A stretch of 64,000 nucleotides of DNA from the NCBI GenBank assembly GCA_012295275.1, contig CM022671.1:18097956-18161955 (forward strand), read 5' to 3'. Source of the DNA: Chrysomallon squamiferum. Taxonomy: Eukaryota; Mollusca; Gastropoda; Neomphalida; Peltospiridae. Positions 1-12,660 of the stretch are shown in pieces. The position numbers were made by a program, and so were the translations under genes. The notes under the pieces are model-generated. The model was not told where the DNA came from. It searched no databases and saw only the letters and a program-made list of their open reading frames with translations. The stretch's first letter is position 1; each line of letters opens with the position of its first letter.

Positions 1-126
1 TATTGCTACCTTCACTATTAACAAGAAAAGATTATGCAATACTATGAAGTTATTTTCTGATAAGTAAACAGATTGAAAAAATGTCTCTTTTTTTTTTTTT
101 TTTTTTTTAAATTATTATTATTACAG

Positions 127-405
127 GAAGATACAGTACAAGAAAACAAATATGTTTTTGAATGTAAGCCTGTTCAAACACAACTGAACATTTCATTGTT
201 TGGAAAAGAAATCTACATAAGTAAACATTTACTAGCAAACAAAGCAAAACAAGATGTCTGTGTCTTAAAACCAGACCAAACATGCACACAAACTGATGTC
301 TACTCAGAAGTTTCACAGGGTACACCAAGTCAAAGGTTACAAGTTTGGTTTGAAAAAATCCAGACCAACAATCCATCATCTTCTAATAAAGACCTGACAC
401 AGTAA
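127..405 (+). CDS. Last exon of an unrecognised gene, cut by the left window edge
   Basis: An open frame of 92 codons follows a TTATTATTATTACAG acceptor (AG at 125-126) and ends at TAA 403-405. The exon starts in phase 0 and its composition is less AT-rich than its surroundings. The encoded tail is polar and contains TCTQTDV, which fits the TQT core of the dynein light chain LC8 (DYNLL) binding motif. No domain or family was recognised. An AATAAA-like run near 470-480 could serve polyadenylation. Earlier exons must lie left of the window. A chance open frame after a chance acceptor cannot be fully excluded, but length, splice site and composition together favour a real terminal exon. Confidence 0.5.
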   Translation, partial: EDTVQENKYVFECKPVQTQLNISLFGKEIYISKHLLANKAKQDVCVLKPDQTCTQTDVYSEVSQGTPSQRLQVWFEKIQTNNPSSSNKDLTQ

Positions 406-897
406 TAATTAATTTGCTGAAACTTGTGTCTATCGTGCTTTATATATTTATTATTCAAGACCAAGAGAATAATAATAAAAAAAAACCATTATGCAACTGC
501 AGCACACTTGTTTTCAAGATCAGCTTCTCGAGATAATGGATTGACTTGAAGGTTGTGAGATGATTAATCAATGTATTCTTTCACAAAAAAATGATGGATG
601 AATAAGACGTTATCTCCCACTCAGTCATTTAATACAGAGAATATGTCTCTTGTATGGATAAATGAAAGTAATTCTTTTATCAATAAATGTATAAAAGTTT
701 CAGCCAATGGCTGACCGACTCGATTCTGACTCTGGTGCTTGGATTTTGACTAAGAATTCTACAGTTAGAATAAGAATGTACTGGGTATGAGCAAGTTTTG
801 ATACATACAAACATTATGTGTATGGATATATAATAAATTCACACTGCATACCTATAAAAGTACATACTTACATTAGTAAACATTCATACATGCATTC

Positions 898-930
<33 letters not shown>

Positions 931-1746
931 CTGACATACATACAGACATACACACATATAGTACATCCACAAATAGATTACATAGATTACATACACATTA
1001 AATATATGTTCTATTTTCCTTCATCTAAACAGTAAAAGATTTAACATTTTTTTTCTTTTTCTTTTGGTTCATTCCGTAGTCAGTTATAAAAAAAAAAAAA
1101 AAAAAAAATTTGAAACTCATTTGTTCAACTTCATTGATCTTAATGACAACTGATTTCAATATTTGGCTGTCTGAAATGATAATTTTTAACACAGAGTCAA
1201 GGCACATCACAAAAAGGCCATGCAAAATTCTGCTCTTTTTTTGTATTAGTCATTTAGCTGTTAAGGAAATCTAATAACAGATTTCTTTAGCTCTGAAAAA
1301 CAAATTAAATCTTTTGACATTTGATATGACTCACCAAATCTACAGCTGACAGTGTAACAAAATAAATGGAATTGATGTTTTGTGAGAGATTTTTAGAAAA
1401 GCCTGAAGATATTTTGTAAGATGAAATGAAACTGGACTGCTTTATGATAATAAAATACTACTACTACTAATAATAATAATATTAATAACCCATAAAAATA
1501 ATATTAATATTTAATTAATAAAATAATAACAACATGAAAGTTAATAATAATAATAAGAAGAATAATGAAATAAACCTGTAGTAAAAAAAAAACTTTCAAT
1601 AAAAAGATATAATATGAAAAATGTGTTGAAACCATTATGAGGGTAAAAGGTCAAGGTATAAGCAAATACACAATTCTGTTGTAAGAACACATCATCAGAA
1701 TATTTTAAAATTTAACACATTTCATGTCCTAACAATCCAGGTCACA

Positions 1747-1785
<39 letters not shown>

Positions 1786-3044
1786 ATAATTAAGAAAACA
1801 ATGTTATTATTTATTATTTATTTTTATTTTTATTTTTTTTTTTTGTCATCATCCTTTGTCTCTTCCTATTTCATTATAAGCAGACAAAATAACAGAAAAT
1901 GTTTAATCTTCTTCATAATTCTGATATTTTTAACATCTCTGGCTTGGTCCTCTGAAGTCTTTAATTTATGGGACTACTCTTCTGTACTGGAGTCTGCAGG
2001 CTGAGTCAGTATTGATATCAATATCATACAGAAAATGCTCTTTTCTGCAATTATTAAATTTTATTTTTCATCTGTCTTGCACAAATTGTTTAGTAATCTG
2101 GTAATCTAAAAAAAAAAAAAAATAATAATAATAAAAAAAAAAAAATAATAATAATAATAAATTAAAAATATATAAATAAATACATAAATAAATGAAAATA
2201 AATAATATAAATAAGTAAACAAATAATTGAAAATAAATAATATAAATAAATAATAAATAAAAAAAAATAATAATCATTTCTGAAAGATATAATTTATCAA
2301 GTTCTCACATGAAATATTTAAACACTGGAAGAATACTGACAAAGGAAAATTATTCACTTTTTAAACTATAATATCAAGTTATAAAATGAACAGCAAAATA
2401 GAATTATTAAAAAAAACAAAAAAAAAACAAAAACAAACAAACATCCTAAATATAATAAATAACCACCACCAATAAAAAAAAAAATAATAATAATAATAAA
2501 AAAAAAAAAAAAAATAATAAAAAAAAAAAATAAAATAAATAAAAATAACTGAAAAAACAACAACAAAGAGTTGCATTTCAAAGCCTTTTATATTTTGCAT
2601 AATGGATTGTCAAACCACAGTGACAAAAACATCACTTATATTTGCTGTATGACAGTAAAATTGGACATGCCATTAATCCATGCCAGAGTAATGTAGTATA
2701 ATTTTTAACTCTTTACAAATATTTGTTTTTTACTCTGAGCAAAATTCCATTTTTAAAAACAAATTTTTAATTTTTTTTTTTCATTAAAATTGAACTAACA
2801 GTACAACTACAATGACAAAAACTGTTTTCAGATGAAATGTCTTTCTTTTTTTTTCCTGAATTATTTGTTTAATGTCTGCATTATGCTGGAGATAATAATG
2901 TTTAAAATATGACTTAGATAACAACTGTAAAAAATGATGATGATGAATACAATAATAATAATAATAATAATAAAATAATAATGTTTATTTTGTTTAAATT
3001 ATTTCTAAATGTCCATTTTCAAGTTTTATCCCAAAATTCATAAG

Positions 3045-3660
3045 TAAGATTATTTTATCTCGTCTTGTCAGAAATGTTGGCATGTATATACAATCACTCA
3101 ACATGGATTAGGAGATAGAAAGATAAAATAAGAGACAGATGTAGATAGAAAGAGACACAGAGAGAGAGAGAGAGAGAGAGAGATGAATGAATGATGAGAA
3201 ATGCATTTAGTTTTGTTACCTAAAGTGTTCATACAAACAACATTTATTATTATATGGAATAAATTTACCGTGGTATCAGGAATGTTGGCATGGAACTACT
3301 CAATGCTATTGTCAGAGGAGCCAAAATAATTTCCATTCTACTTTACTGTAATATCAAAAATACAGGCATAAGGGTACTCTATTCTATGGGCAAAAGATAA
3401 ATAAAAAAATAAAAAATGATTCCATTCTAATTTCACTGTGACATGCAGGATTCTGATATACAAACACTCAATCCTAGGGCAGAAAAAGCTTTTATTTTTA
3501 TCCCATTCTAACTTTACTTCATGATATGGACAGAGAAGCAAAAATTAATCCCCATTCTAACTTTACAGTGATGTGAAATTTTGACGTGCATATTTCAACA
3601 CCATGGAGAAAAAAAGAGCAAAATTTATTACCATTTTAATTTTTCTTCTACATCACAAAT
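3045..3660. repeat. Decayed tandem minisatellite, about 80-90 bp unit
   Basis: The phrases CCATTCTA-CTTTACTGT, a short 'ATATCAGGAATGTTGGCAT'-like stretch, and 'ACTCAAT...GGAGA/GGCAGA' recur about every 50-90 bp. Clear copies of the CCATTCTA block lie near 3334, 3423, 3504 and 3554, with a decayed copy near 3632. Copies are diverged and of unequal length, so this is an old tandem array. No coding meaning is seen; the minus-strand open frame at 3338-3541 is a translation of the repeat. Confidence 0.65.
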
Positions 3661-4424
3661 TTTGTTAATAAAAAAAAAAAAAAAAAAAAAAAAAAGTTAT
3701 GGTGATTTTAATGTGTCAGAGTTGTGTTTGGCAGTGCAGTGATGTCTGTCAGAAGGAAAATGACACTATTTGCTTTTTGGCTGCCATAGGCGTCTCTTGG
3801 GTCAAAGCGTAATTTTTCATGTCTGGTTTTTACAGGGACGATATTAGTTTTTTACAGAGAATGTCTCCTCTGATGTATTGAGGTGAGATTGATGAAGATA
3901 ATAACACAAGCAAAATGTGAAGATTATGTCATCTAAAGATCTGAGCCAAAAAAAAAAAAAGAAAAAAAAAAATGCTGAAAATTTGCAAATTCATACAATA
4001 TTGGCATTCCTGTTGCAGTACAGATTATTGTTTTTTTTAGCTAGTTTTAGTTTGGCTGAAAGTATCATGCAATAATTTACATTACAGACTTCATATAGAA
4101 CAATTTTTTCTGACATCTCATATTTAAACTGAGGATGTTTTAATACCAGGACGACAGAAAAAGACAGAAACGTAACTGATGTCGTCGGAGTTCAGATAAA
4201 TTCATCTTTGTGTGTCAAATTAAATTATGTCTGCGACTGCATTAAACAATTTAGTCTTGGAAAATGGCATTAATTTGTACTGGAAGCTGTCTTTAGGGCA
4301 GAAATAACAGATGAATGTAAAGTGTGTAAATGGCCACTCTGTGGTTATCAGAATCATATTTATGTATCGTTTTACTTACACTTATCACAGTGACATGGCC
4401 ACTCTTCAGAGTGTAAGCTAAAGA

Positions 4425-4875
4425 TGCTGGAAATAAAGATCAAGTATGTGGAGATCACTGCTTGAAGATGTTGTAAGAAGTGGATCAATTCTTGAAGCTG
4501 ACTGAAGATGTTGTTTGAAATGGATCATAGGTTTGAAGATGTTGTAAGATGTTGCTTTAAGATGCTGAAGCAAACAGATCAGTGCTTAAAGAGGTCGAAA
4601 CTTGACTAACTTGAAAATACTGAGTGGATCACTTGAAGATGTTGTAAGGAGGGGTAACTGCGATAAGATGTTCTAGATCAGTGCTTAAAGAGGTTTGTAA
4701 AGAAGTGGATCATAACTTGAAAATACTGACAAGTGGATCATTGCTTGAAGATGTAAGAAATGGATCACTGCTTGAAGATACTGATAAGTGGATCATTGAT
4801 TGAAGATGAAAATAATGGATTGTTGTTTGAAGATACTGCATATGGATCATTGTTTTAAGATGCCAGAAATGGGAT
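4425..4875. repeat. Decayed tandem minisatellite, about 30-40 bp unit
   Basis: Variants of CTTGAAGATGTTGTAAGAAG followed by TGGATCA(T/C)TG recur at least ten times. Some units are shortened to AGATGTAAGAAATGGATCA. The array is continuous but units vary in length and sequence. No gene is predicted in it. Confidence 0.75.
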
Positions 4876-6339
4876 ATTGTAATAATTAATATAAAATACT
4901 AACAAAACCATATATTTAAAAAAAAAAAAAAAAAAAAAAAAAGAAAAGTTATAAATTATAAACCCCCCAAAACCAACCCCCCTAAAAAAAAAAAAAAAAA
5001 CAATAACAAAAATAAACATCTAAAAACATATTTTAATAAAATCACAGACCCAAATTATCTCTAAACATATCACGGAAAAGTATTTCTAAAGACTTTGAAA
5101 ACTTTTAAAAATACTTGAAATTTCAATCTCTGACCAATTTTAGGACCCACCAACAAAAAGAAACTCACTCAAATGAAAGTAAAACTGTATACATCCCAGA
5201 CATATTTGTATCATTTCTTCCAACCCATTTACCTTAAGTTAGTTTACATGGAATAATTTATAAAATCTACACCTATACACTGTGTGGAAAATATAAATTG
5301 TATCACGGAAGCTGGTACCATTACCGTAATGGACACCATCCCAGCCGATAATGCAACATCTAATAAAGAAATGAAAGGACTGCATCTATTTCTGGCAGTC
5401 AATCCCACACTCATTAGCAACTTTCCTTTAATTTGGTATGATGTTGGTAAATCCTCCCAAAATTATATCTGTAATCATTGACTGAGGCTTTGATTTAGAT
5501 ATGGAACATCTTTCTTAACAAAGTTTTATTTTTTTATTTTGTTTAAAATAGAAAAAATAAAGGTACAGAATATGTTGACTTTGCAAAAATTAAAGAATGG
5601 TGTTCTTTTGGGGGTTTTTGGCATGGTTTTGTGATTATCGTTGTTGTTGTTTCTTTCTTTTATAGTGAAAGCTTTGACATTCTTTTATTCTTTTCATGTA
5701 ATAAAAATACTAATAATACTAAAACTACTATTACTATTACTGCTACCACCACCACCACCACCACCACTACTACTAAAAAAAAACAATAATAATTTAGTAA
5801 CAATAGATGATATACAAACACAATAAACTGTTTATTGAAAGTAAAGATATATTAGAAATATACAACAAGATATAAATTAAGTGTCAGCAGATTCATACAA
5901 AAGTAATACTAAACTAAGTATATCTTCTATAGGCAGTGTCATTCAAACTGTAATAAAATTTGAAATTTAATAATGGATTTTATGAATTATTTCCCCAAAT
6001 TTTATATCATTTTAGACATAGTTATATCACCAAACAGTCAAAATGTCAAACAACTTCCAGTGACTTCTCAAACTGCATGATAATGATAATGGATAACAGC
6101 GGAAGAGACAATAAAACTACTCATTTTATTTTTTAAATTTTTTTTTCTTCTTTCAACTATTTCTCCATGTTCGTATTACAGGCCCTCTCAATTGCCTGGA
6201 TTCACAGCATCGCACAAATTTAATTTTCAAATATTGCCATGATTCTAATTTAGAAATTTGTTTTTTTTTGTTTTGTTTTTTTTATCCCCCAAAATGTACT
6301 GAGATCCATTATTCATAGCTACATTGAGAAACAGCATGA

Positions 6340-6790
6340 CACTGCATGCAGTTAATAATTTACTGCATGTGTTGGTGTGACGATGCTGCTAGGACACACA
6401 CGTATAATAAAATGGGGTTTGTTCATTACCTCGTACACATATGACAGTGTTTCTACGAAACTGCCTGCAGTTAACAACACACAGATTGCTGTTATTATGG
6501 CACGGCCTGCAGATAATAAAATATTTATTACAAAGAGGAGATTACGCTATCCACGGTAAATAATTTATTTATTATTTAAAGGCAGTGATTTTTGTTTACA
6601 AATGTAACGTTTACTGTGCGTCTTGAGATAAACTATTTATGTCGTACGGTTTCTGCGGTATTGCCTAAGAGAATAATGTCTGAATGGCATTTAGTGTTAG
6701 CTATAGAAAATACAAGATGATTAAATGTTTGTTATTGCCTGCAGATAATATACATTTTGTTGTGCATTTCCAGCATACAGATAATAAATC
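6340..6790. repeat. Dispersed short motif TGCCTGCAG(A/T)TAA(T/C)A, five copies
   Basis: Close variants of TGCCTGCAGATAATA occur near 6343, 6462, 6506, 6734 and 6770, separated by unlike sequence. They may be remnants of a longer tandem unit. The 60-codon plus-strand frame at 6377-6559 spans two copies and is not taken as a gene. Confidence 0.45.
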
Positions 6791-6805
6791 ATTTTTGTTT
6801 TTATG

Positions 6806-6806
<1 letters not shown>

Positions 6807-6853
<47 letters not shown>
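6807..6853. repeat. (TG)n microsatellite
   Basis: Uninterrupted TG dinucleotide run of about 23 copies, followed about 130 bp later by a (CAAA)n run at 6984-7021. Confidence 0.95.
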
Positions 6854-6856
<3 letters not shown>

Positions 6857-7264
6857 ATTCCACTTACATATTTAAATATTTAAATTATGCTTGCAGCAGA
6901 CTGCAATACTGTAAAAGCCTAACTTTAAAAGTCTACAAATGAAACAATAAAAAATAAAAATGAGTAACAATAGTAATAAATAAGTAAACAAACAAACAAA
7001 CAAACAAACAAACAAACAAACAGACAGACAATGAAATAAAAATAAATAAATAATATACAAAACAAAATTTAAAAATGATCAATGATCCATATTCATTCTT
7101 AAAAACAACCACACACAACCTAACAAAATTAAAAATAAAACATATAAATCATTAAAAAAAAAAAAAAAAAAATTAATCCATTTTTACTATCTTCTAAATT
7201 CTGTACATGAAACATATTTACAGCTAACACTAATAACTCAACTGACATATAAAAATATGCATGA

Positions 7265-7299
<35 letters not shown>

Positions 7300-9627
7300 G
7301 GAAAAAGAAAAGGCTATCCCATTAATTTGTCAGTGGCTGAAAAACTTGTAACTGAATTGAAGAAGAATGCTGACCTCTGAGACCATTCATTTAACATACA
7401 CAGTCTTATCTTGTACTGTATTGATCTCAGAGAGGACTGCCACTTTCCGAAACCCAGTGAGTGAATTTCCCAGCACTCCTGCGTATTGAGGAACTAATCA
7501 TAACATTTCGAGGGTGAAATTTACTGCATACAAATTTGATTTGGCTTCATGCTGACTCTGTGTGGTATTCATCAAAGAATATTTTAAACATATTTGTTGT
7601 ATATATATAAAAAAATTCATTCATAATGTATCAGTATTTTTTTTATTTTTTATTTTTTTTTCTCTCTGAATTTGTAATTTGTTGGCGAATTCTAGATTGC
7701 TTCAATAATTTTTTTCCACTACAACTTTTGTATTTTTCATTTTCATTTTAAAAATTTTTTTAGACATATTTATTGATATATGACTAATATAAGATATTTC
7801 AAACTTGTCAGATTCATTTTAGTGGTATATTTATCAATATAACAAGTAAAGGATATCTTCAAAACTGTCAAGTGTTATTTTGTTTCTAAAGTACAAATAT
7901 ATATATCAAATATGATATATTTTTAATTCTCTGCTTGAGTTGTCAAATAAATAAATAAATAAATAAACAAACAAACAAAAAGCAAATAAAAGTACAATTT
8001 TTTTTTTTTTGAAAAGCTGATAGCAGATTTTTTAAATTGTCAGTATTACTTATTTTAAGTATTTCATAATAAAAAAGGTTTATAGTTCATTTGTGAACCC
8101 TCTCAGTTTGATATTTATGAGAAAATTAAAATATATATATATATATCATGAAATAAATAAATAAATAATTAAAAAGAAAAGAAAAAATAAAGGCAAATTA
8201 CATCTAAAATATTTTTTATATCAAGCCTCTCTCTGTTTTGTTTCAAAAGTTAAATTTATGTACCTTGATAAATTTAGAAAACTCTTCATGTTAGTAGTAT
8301 GAACGTGAACATAATTAAAAAAATAATAATAACAATAATTATAATTAGACTGATAACAACAAAAATTATGAAATTAAAATTTCTACAATGATTTACAATG
8401 TGTTTGGAAAATCTTTATTTTTGTTCCTTTACAACATATTAGGTACCACTGTTCTTATGATTTATAGTTCTTTATTAGTAGTAGTTTATCACTATTTTTA
8501 TTATTAGTAATATCACTGTGCTTTTTATTATTATTAATTTGTGTCTAACACCCCAATAGCCCAATATATGCACCAAGCAGAACTGATCCTGCAGCCAAAC
8601 ATACCTCAGTCCAGAACTCTACCCATCACTTTTCGGTCTATTCATTTTATTCATTGCAAGGCAAAGATTAATATTTCATCTTCGTGCATTTTAATATTAT
8701 TAACAGTAACATTCATCACCATCAACGTCATTATTTCAACCTTAATTTTGGATTAATTCATTTTGTTGCATTTGACTGTAACAGAGATGTGGATTTCTTC
8801 ACATCCAGTAATTAGAATATCAAATATGCTATTTCCTGTAATTACTTGATGTATCAAGAGGCACCCTGTAGATCAGTTGTGTGGATGCCTAGAGGATTAA
8901 TTCCCCAAGGTTCCCTAACTGAACTTAATAAATATAGTAGGAACATGCACAACAGAATTCACAAATATTAACAACACATAAGGTATACTTTTCGGTATAA
9001 AGGAAAATATATTAAGAAAAAGCTTCCTAGCTGCTGAATGAAAAAATGTAGTTTGTATCAGGGAAACAGTAGGTTTTCTCTGTTCTTATGTGTTTATTTC
9101 TTAACTGTAAGAAGGATGTCACAGAGACTAAAAATGCGTTCAATGTTTTTGTTAAGAAAAAGAGATTTCTGATGTCTGTGTTTTGTTCTTTTAGTGTTGT
9201 AAAAAATTTAACAGTCAAAATAAGAGATAATAATAATAATAAATAAAATAGTAATAATAACAAATAATAATAATAATAAAAATATATATATAAAATCAAC
9301 ATGTCAAGTCTTTTTAACACATATGCACACATAAACCAAAACAACTATTTCTTGCCACAAAAATATTAAAACAAATGAAAATATTTTCAGATCTTCATGC
9401 ACAAGCTATCCTGTACCACTTTACCAAGTGCAGATACCAATATCTGAACAAGCAATCAAAACAAAGCATCGAATATGTCTATCTATAATTCTATCCATCT
9501 ATCTATAATTCTATATATGTATATATAATTCTATCAGAACAATTATCTGTTTGATTCAATTCTAAAATCAGACTAATGTAATTAATTTGCAGCAAAGCAA
9601 TCAAAAATAAAGTGTTGAGACACTCAC

Positions 9628-9807
9628 CTAGTGAAATCATGGTATTATGAATTCTCTGCTGTTCACAGCCAACCCAATCAAATGAGCTGAAACCTGATTG
9701 AAAAAGACAAGAGAGCTGTTGTTTTATAACTTCATCAGGTGGATGAATAGAAACAATTTTGCCATCAAAGAGACAGTTTAGTATTATGTGTACTGTGTTA
9801 TACAAAA
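9628..9807 (-). CDS. Possible internal exon of an unrecognised minus-strand gene
   Basis: On the minus strand a frame free of stops is bounded by a plausible acceptor (AACAACAG, just right of 9807) and a strong donor (CACTAG|GTGAGTG at 9627-9621). Read as a 180-bp exon it starts and ends in phase 1 and encodes about 59 residues, including HPPDEVIKQQLSCLFQSGF. The codons look less AT-driven than the flanks. No family was recognised, and no neighbouring exon could be joined with matching phase. It may belong to a gene between RPP14 and the left-edge gene, or be a chance frame. Confidence 0.3.
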
Positions 9808-10060
9808 CTGTTGTTGAAGGTAAATTCTTTTCAGTGTTTTTACAAACAGTTTCAAGGTTGGATGTGTTGGTTATTTGTTGTTGAAAGAAGAAAAAGGTTT
9901 GTTATTTTCAAACGTAAAGCCAAGAAAAATAATTTTTATTAATGGTTTTTACATGCCATACCTCAAACATATGTTAAAACACCCACACACAGACACACAG
10001 ACACACAAACACAGACACAAACACACACACATGTATACATGCTATAGAAATATTCACTAT

Positions 10061-10064
10061 TTAA

Positions 10065-10114
<50 letters not shown>

Positions 10115-10131
10115 TAATAATAATAATCAAA
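10061..10131. repeat. (AAT)n microsatellite
   Basis: Nearly perfect trinucleotide run of about 23 copies with one ACA interruption, close to a CA-rich stretch at 9980-10031. Confidence 0.95.
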
Positions 10132-10696
10132 GTCCATAAATAAACAGGTAACAATAATTATATATATATATACATATGAAAAAAAATATATTAATAGTTC
10201 TGCAACAGTAACAATAAACAGACTGGAAATAACTGTCTTTTAAGAATTTTATTACAGCTTTATTTGCTCTTAATATGGCCTTTATTGCCTGATGCCTATA
10301 ATTCAGCTATGATTTCTGATTAGCATATACAAAGAATGAATTGCATTTATGGCAAAGGTCGTATTGGATACAGGATATTAACACATGCACCAATTATTTA
10401 TAATTATTATAATAATAATAAAAAAAAAAAAAATAATAATAATAATAAAACATTGCTGCTGAAAGCTGTAATGTGATTGGAGGTGTCTGGCAGTATGAAT
10501 CACATTAATAATGACAATATGATGAGAACACGATGCATGCAGCAGATCAGTTTTACTGCTATCATGAGAACATTACAGTCTCTTAGCTCACTTTTCATTC
10601 AAACCTGACAATGAAAAGCATTGTTTTCTCAAACCAATGGCTAATCATTAAGTGATGGTGGGTTGTTGGGTGTGTTTTTTTTGTGTGACTGCTTAC

Positions 10697-10860
10697 ATCA
10701 GGCACCAGACAACAGAGCACTCTCATTAAAAACAGCAGACAATGGCAGTTAGCTGATCTACACAGGCGAAATGTCAGACTAATTGTACTCCTCTGGGTTA
10801 CCACGGTGCTGTACAGATAATCAAGAGTGGCCAGTGATTGTTCTAAACATATTTTACACT
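10697..10860 (-). CDS. Possible internal exon of an unrecognised minus-strand gene
   Basis: A minus-strand frame is bounded by a CTCTGCAG acceptor and a GAT|GTAAGC donor. It encodes about 54 residues, starting CKICLEQSLATLDYLYSTVV and continuing with a Cys- and Leu-rich stretch. Its end phase (0) does not match the start phase of the candidate at 9628-9807, so the two cannot be joined directly. The right flank (10868-11055) is a tandem repeat that contains part of the upstream open frame. Real coding status is uncertain. Confidence 0.25.
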
Positions 10861-10867
10861 CTGCAGA

Positions 10868-11055
10868 GTTGGTAACATTTTGGACATCAGCAGCCAACTA
10901 CAGTGATCGCTTAAAATAACACATACTCAAAGGTTATAACAACATTTTGGAAATGACAGCAGCCAGTCTATTATTACCGCTTAAAATAACATACTTGAAG
11001 GTTGTCATAAAATTATGGACGTGGCAACAGCCAACCCATTATAACTGTTTAAGAA
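10868..11055. repeat. Tandem repeat, about three copies of a 60-75 bp unit
   Basis: Three diverged copies share ACATTTTGGACATCAGCAGC, CGCTTAAAATAACA and ACTCAAAGGTTATAAC. The copies start near 10873, 10941 and 11009. Confidence 0.7.
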
Positions 11056-11580
11056 GTGATGCTCAAAATATTGTTATTTTATTATTATACTTTATTGTTA
11101 GGAAAGTCCTTGTCCTATAATTTAAAATTTTTAACTTCTGACTATATTTAAAATATACTATCACAGGCATACTTTAAATTTAAGGACTACTGATAATGGC
11201 TACAGCAGATTATATTTTCATCTCCACCCTTTTCTTACCTCTTACCCGCAGCCTCTTACCTACACCACCACCCCCCAACTTTCCCCTTTTTTCTAAATAT
11301 ATCAATCTACCAAGTAGTACACTACAATTAAGATATGACCATTACATGACTTGTATCATTAGTAACATGATTATTCTTCCAAGCTGACAGTCGAGTCTTT
11401 GTTTGTACACATACTAAGGTCAAACCCTGAATCAAAATTCTCCCGGTTAGTTTTGTATTGATTATTCCAGCACACACTGCCACTTCCTTGGAGAAACCGT
11501 ATTATTTAATGAATGTAACATTGTGAGTCTTATTCAGCTGAAAAGTAAATTAAGAAACAAGATGTAGTAAAAGACACAGA

Positions 11581-11583
<3 letters not shown>

Positions 11584-11652
<69 letters not shown>

Positions 11653-11989
11653 GAGGAAAATTGACAGAGCTTAAGAGAAAGATAGATAAAAGTAAAACTG
11701 GAACAAGAGAGTAAAGATATATAATGAGAGATAAGGAAAGAATGAGAGAGAAATATATAGAAGTATGACAGGAATAGGAGTTAATATGAGGGAAGAGAAG
11801 GATACAATATGAGAGAAAGACAGCAATATAAGTAAACTAGAATAATGAAGGAGAAGAGGAGATAGAAAGATAAAATGTGAGAAGAGATAGAAAGATAAAA
11901 TGTGAGAGGAGATATATAGAAGTGTGATACAGATGAAACAGATTATGTTAAGGGAAGACAGACAGAAAGAGAAAAGAAAAAAGAAAGAT

Positions 11990-12031
<42 letters not shown>
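11584..12031. repeat. GA-rich block with two (GA)n microsatellites
   Basis: A near-perfect (GA)n run at 11584-11649 and a second at about 11996-12031 flank 350 bp of purine-rich sequence with recurring GAGAGATAGAAAGATAAAAT phrases. The whole block reads as a degenerating purine repeat and holds no gene. Confidence 0.9.
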
Positions 12032-12034
<3 letters not shown>

Positions 12035-12289
12035 ATGACAACACATGTTTATACAGTACATAATACATTATACATAAATATATTAAATATTCAACACCAT
12101 ATCACTACTTTTTAATATTGATATAACAGATTGGTCATAAATTTTCTTGTATATTGATATCACAAGAAAGAAACAGTGGCAATGAGCTATTTATACAGAA
12201 AATCAGCAAGGGTCCTTTTACTGACAAAATCAGAAAGACACAGACAATGGACTTTGATAAATCAGTTTCATTGAACTTGTTATCAATAA

Positions 12290-12660
12290 TTTATTACTGG
12301 ACCTTATTAATGATCTCATTACCTAAAATAAAAGCCTTTATGGCTTATGACAATCAAGAAAATATTTTTTTAAAGTTTCTTTTGAGATAATGGTAAAGCT
12401 GTTGTACTTAAATAATTCCTATTTGGACCATATTAATGATCTTGTTATACAAAAATAAGGACCTTAGATTTATGACAATCCAGAAAATATATTTCATTTA
12501 AAGTTTCATTATCACTGTTTCTTCTGTTTTTCTATTACACTGTTATCATTACAACAGAAATCAACAACTCAATGATAGCTTATAAAATAATGGATATTTG
12601 GACATTACTAATTACAATGTTACATAATTTTGAGAAAATTATTTTAAAAAGTTTTTTTGT
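12290..12660. repeat. Decayed tandem repeat, about 130-170 bp unit
   Basis: A phrase like TTTGGACCATATTAATGATC, followed by ATGACAATC(A)AGAAAATAT and AAAGTTTC, appears near 12297, 12422 and in weaker form 12598. Because of this, the minus-strand open frame at 12644-12859 is not called as a gene. Confidence 0.55.

Larger units (their letters stand above)
406..9627. other. Gene-poor repeat region
   Basis: No gene can be supported here. The stretch holds poly(A) runs (1749-1783, 7266-7298), a (TG)n run (6807-6853), a CAAA run (6984-7021), many (TAA)n and (TAAA)n tracts, and several decayed minisatellites listed separately. Open frames of 60-73 codons in this stretch are mostly Phe/Leu/Ile/Tyr-rich or Lys/Asn-rich translations of A/T repeats. 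Confidence 0.6.

Noticed and set aside
5284-5481. 65-codon plus-strand frame starting with ATG
   Set aside because: No family, no splice context, and no signal or domain; length is within chance for this window.
6807-7021. Repeat runs considered as CRISPR-like or satellite structure
   Set aside because: They are simple (TG)n and (CAAA)n microsatellites without spacers.
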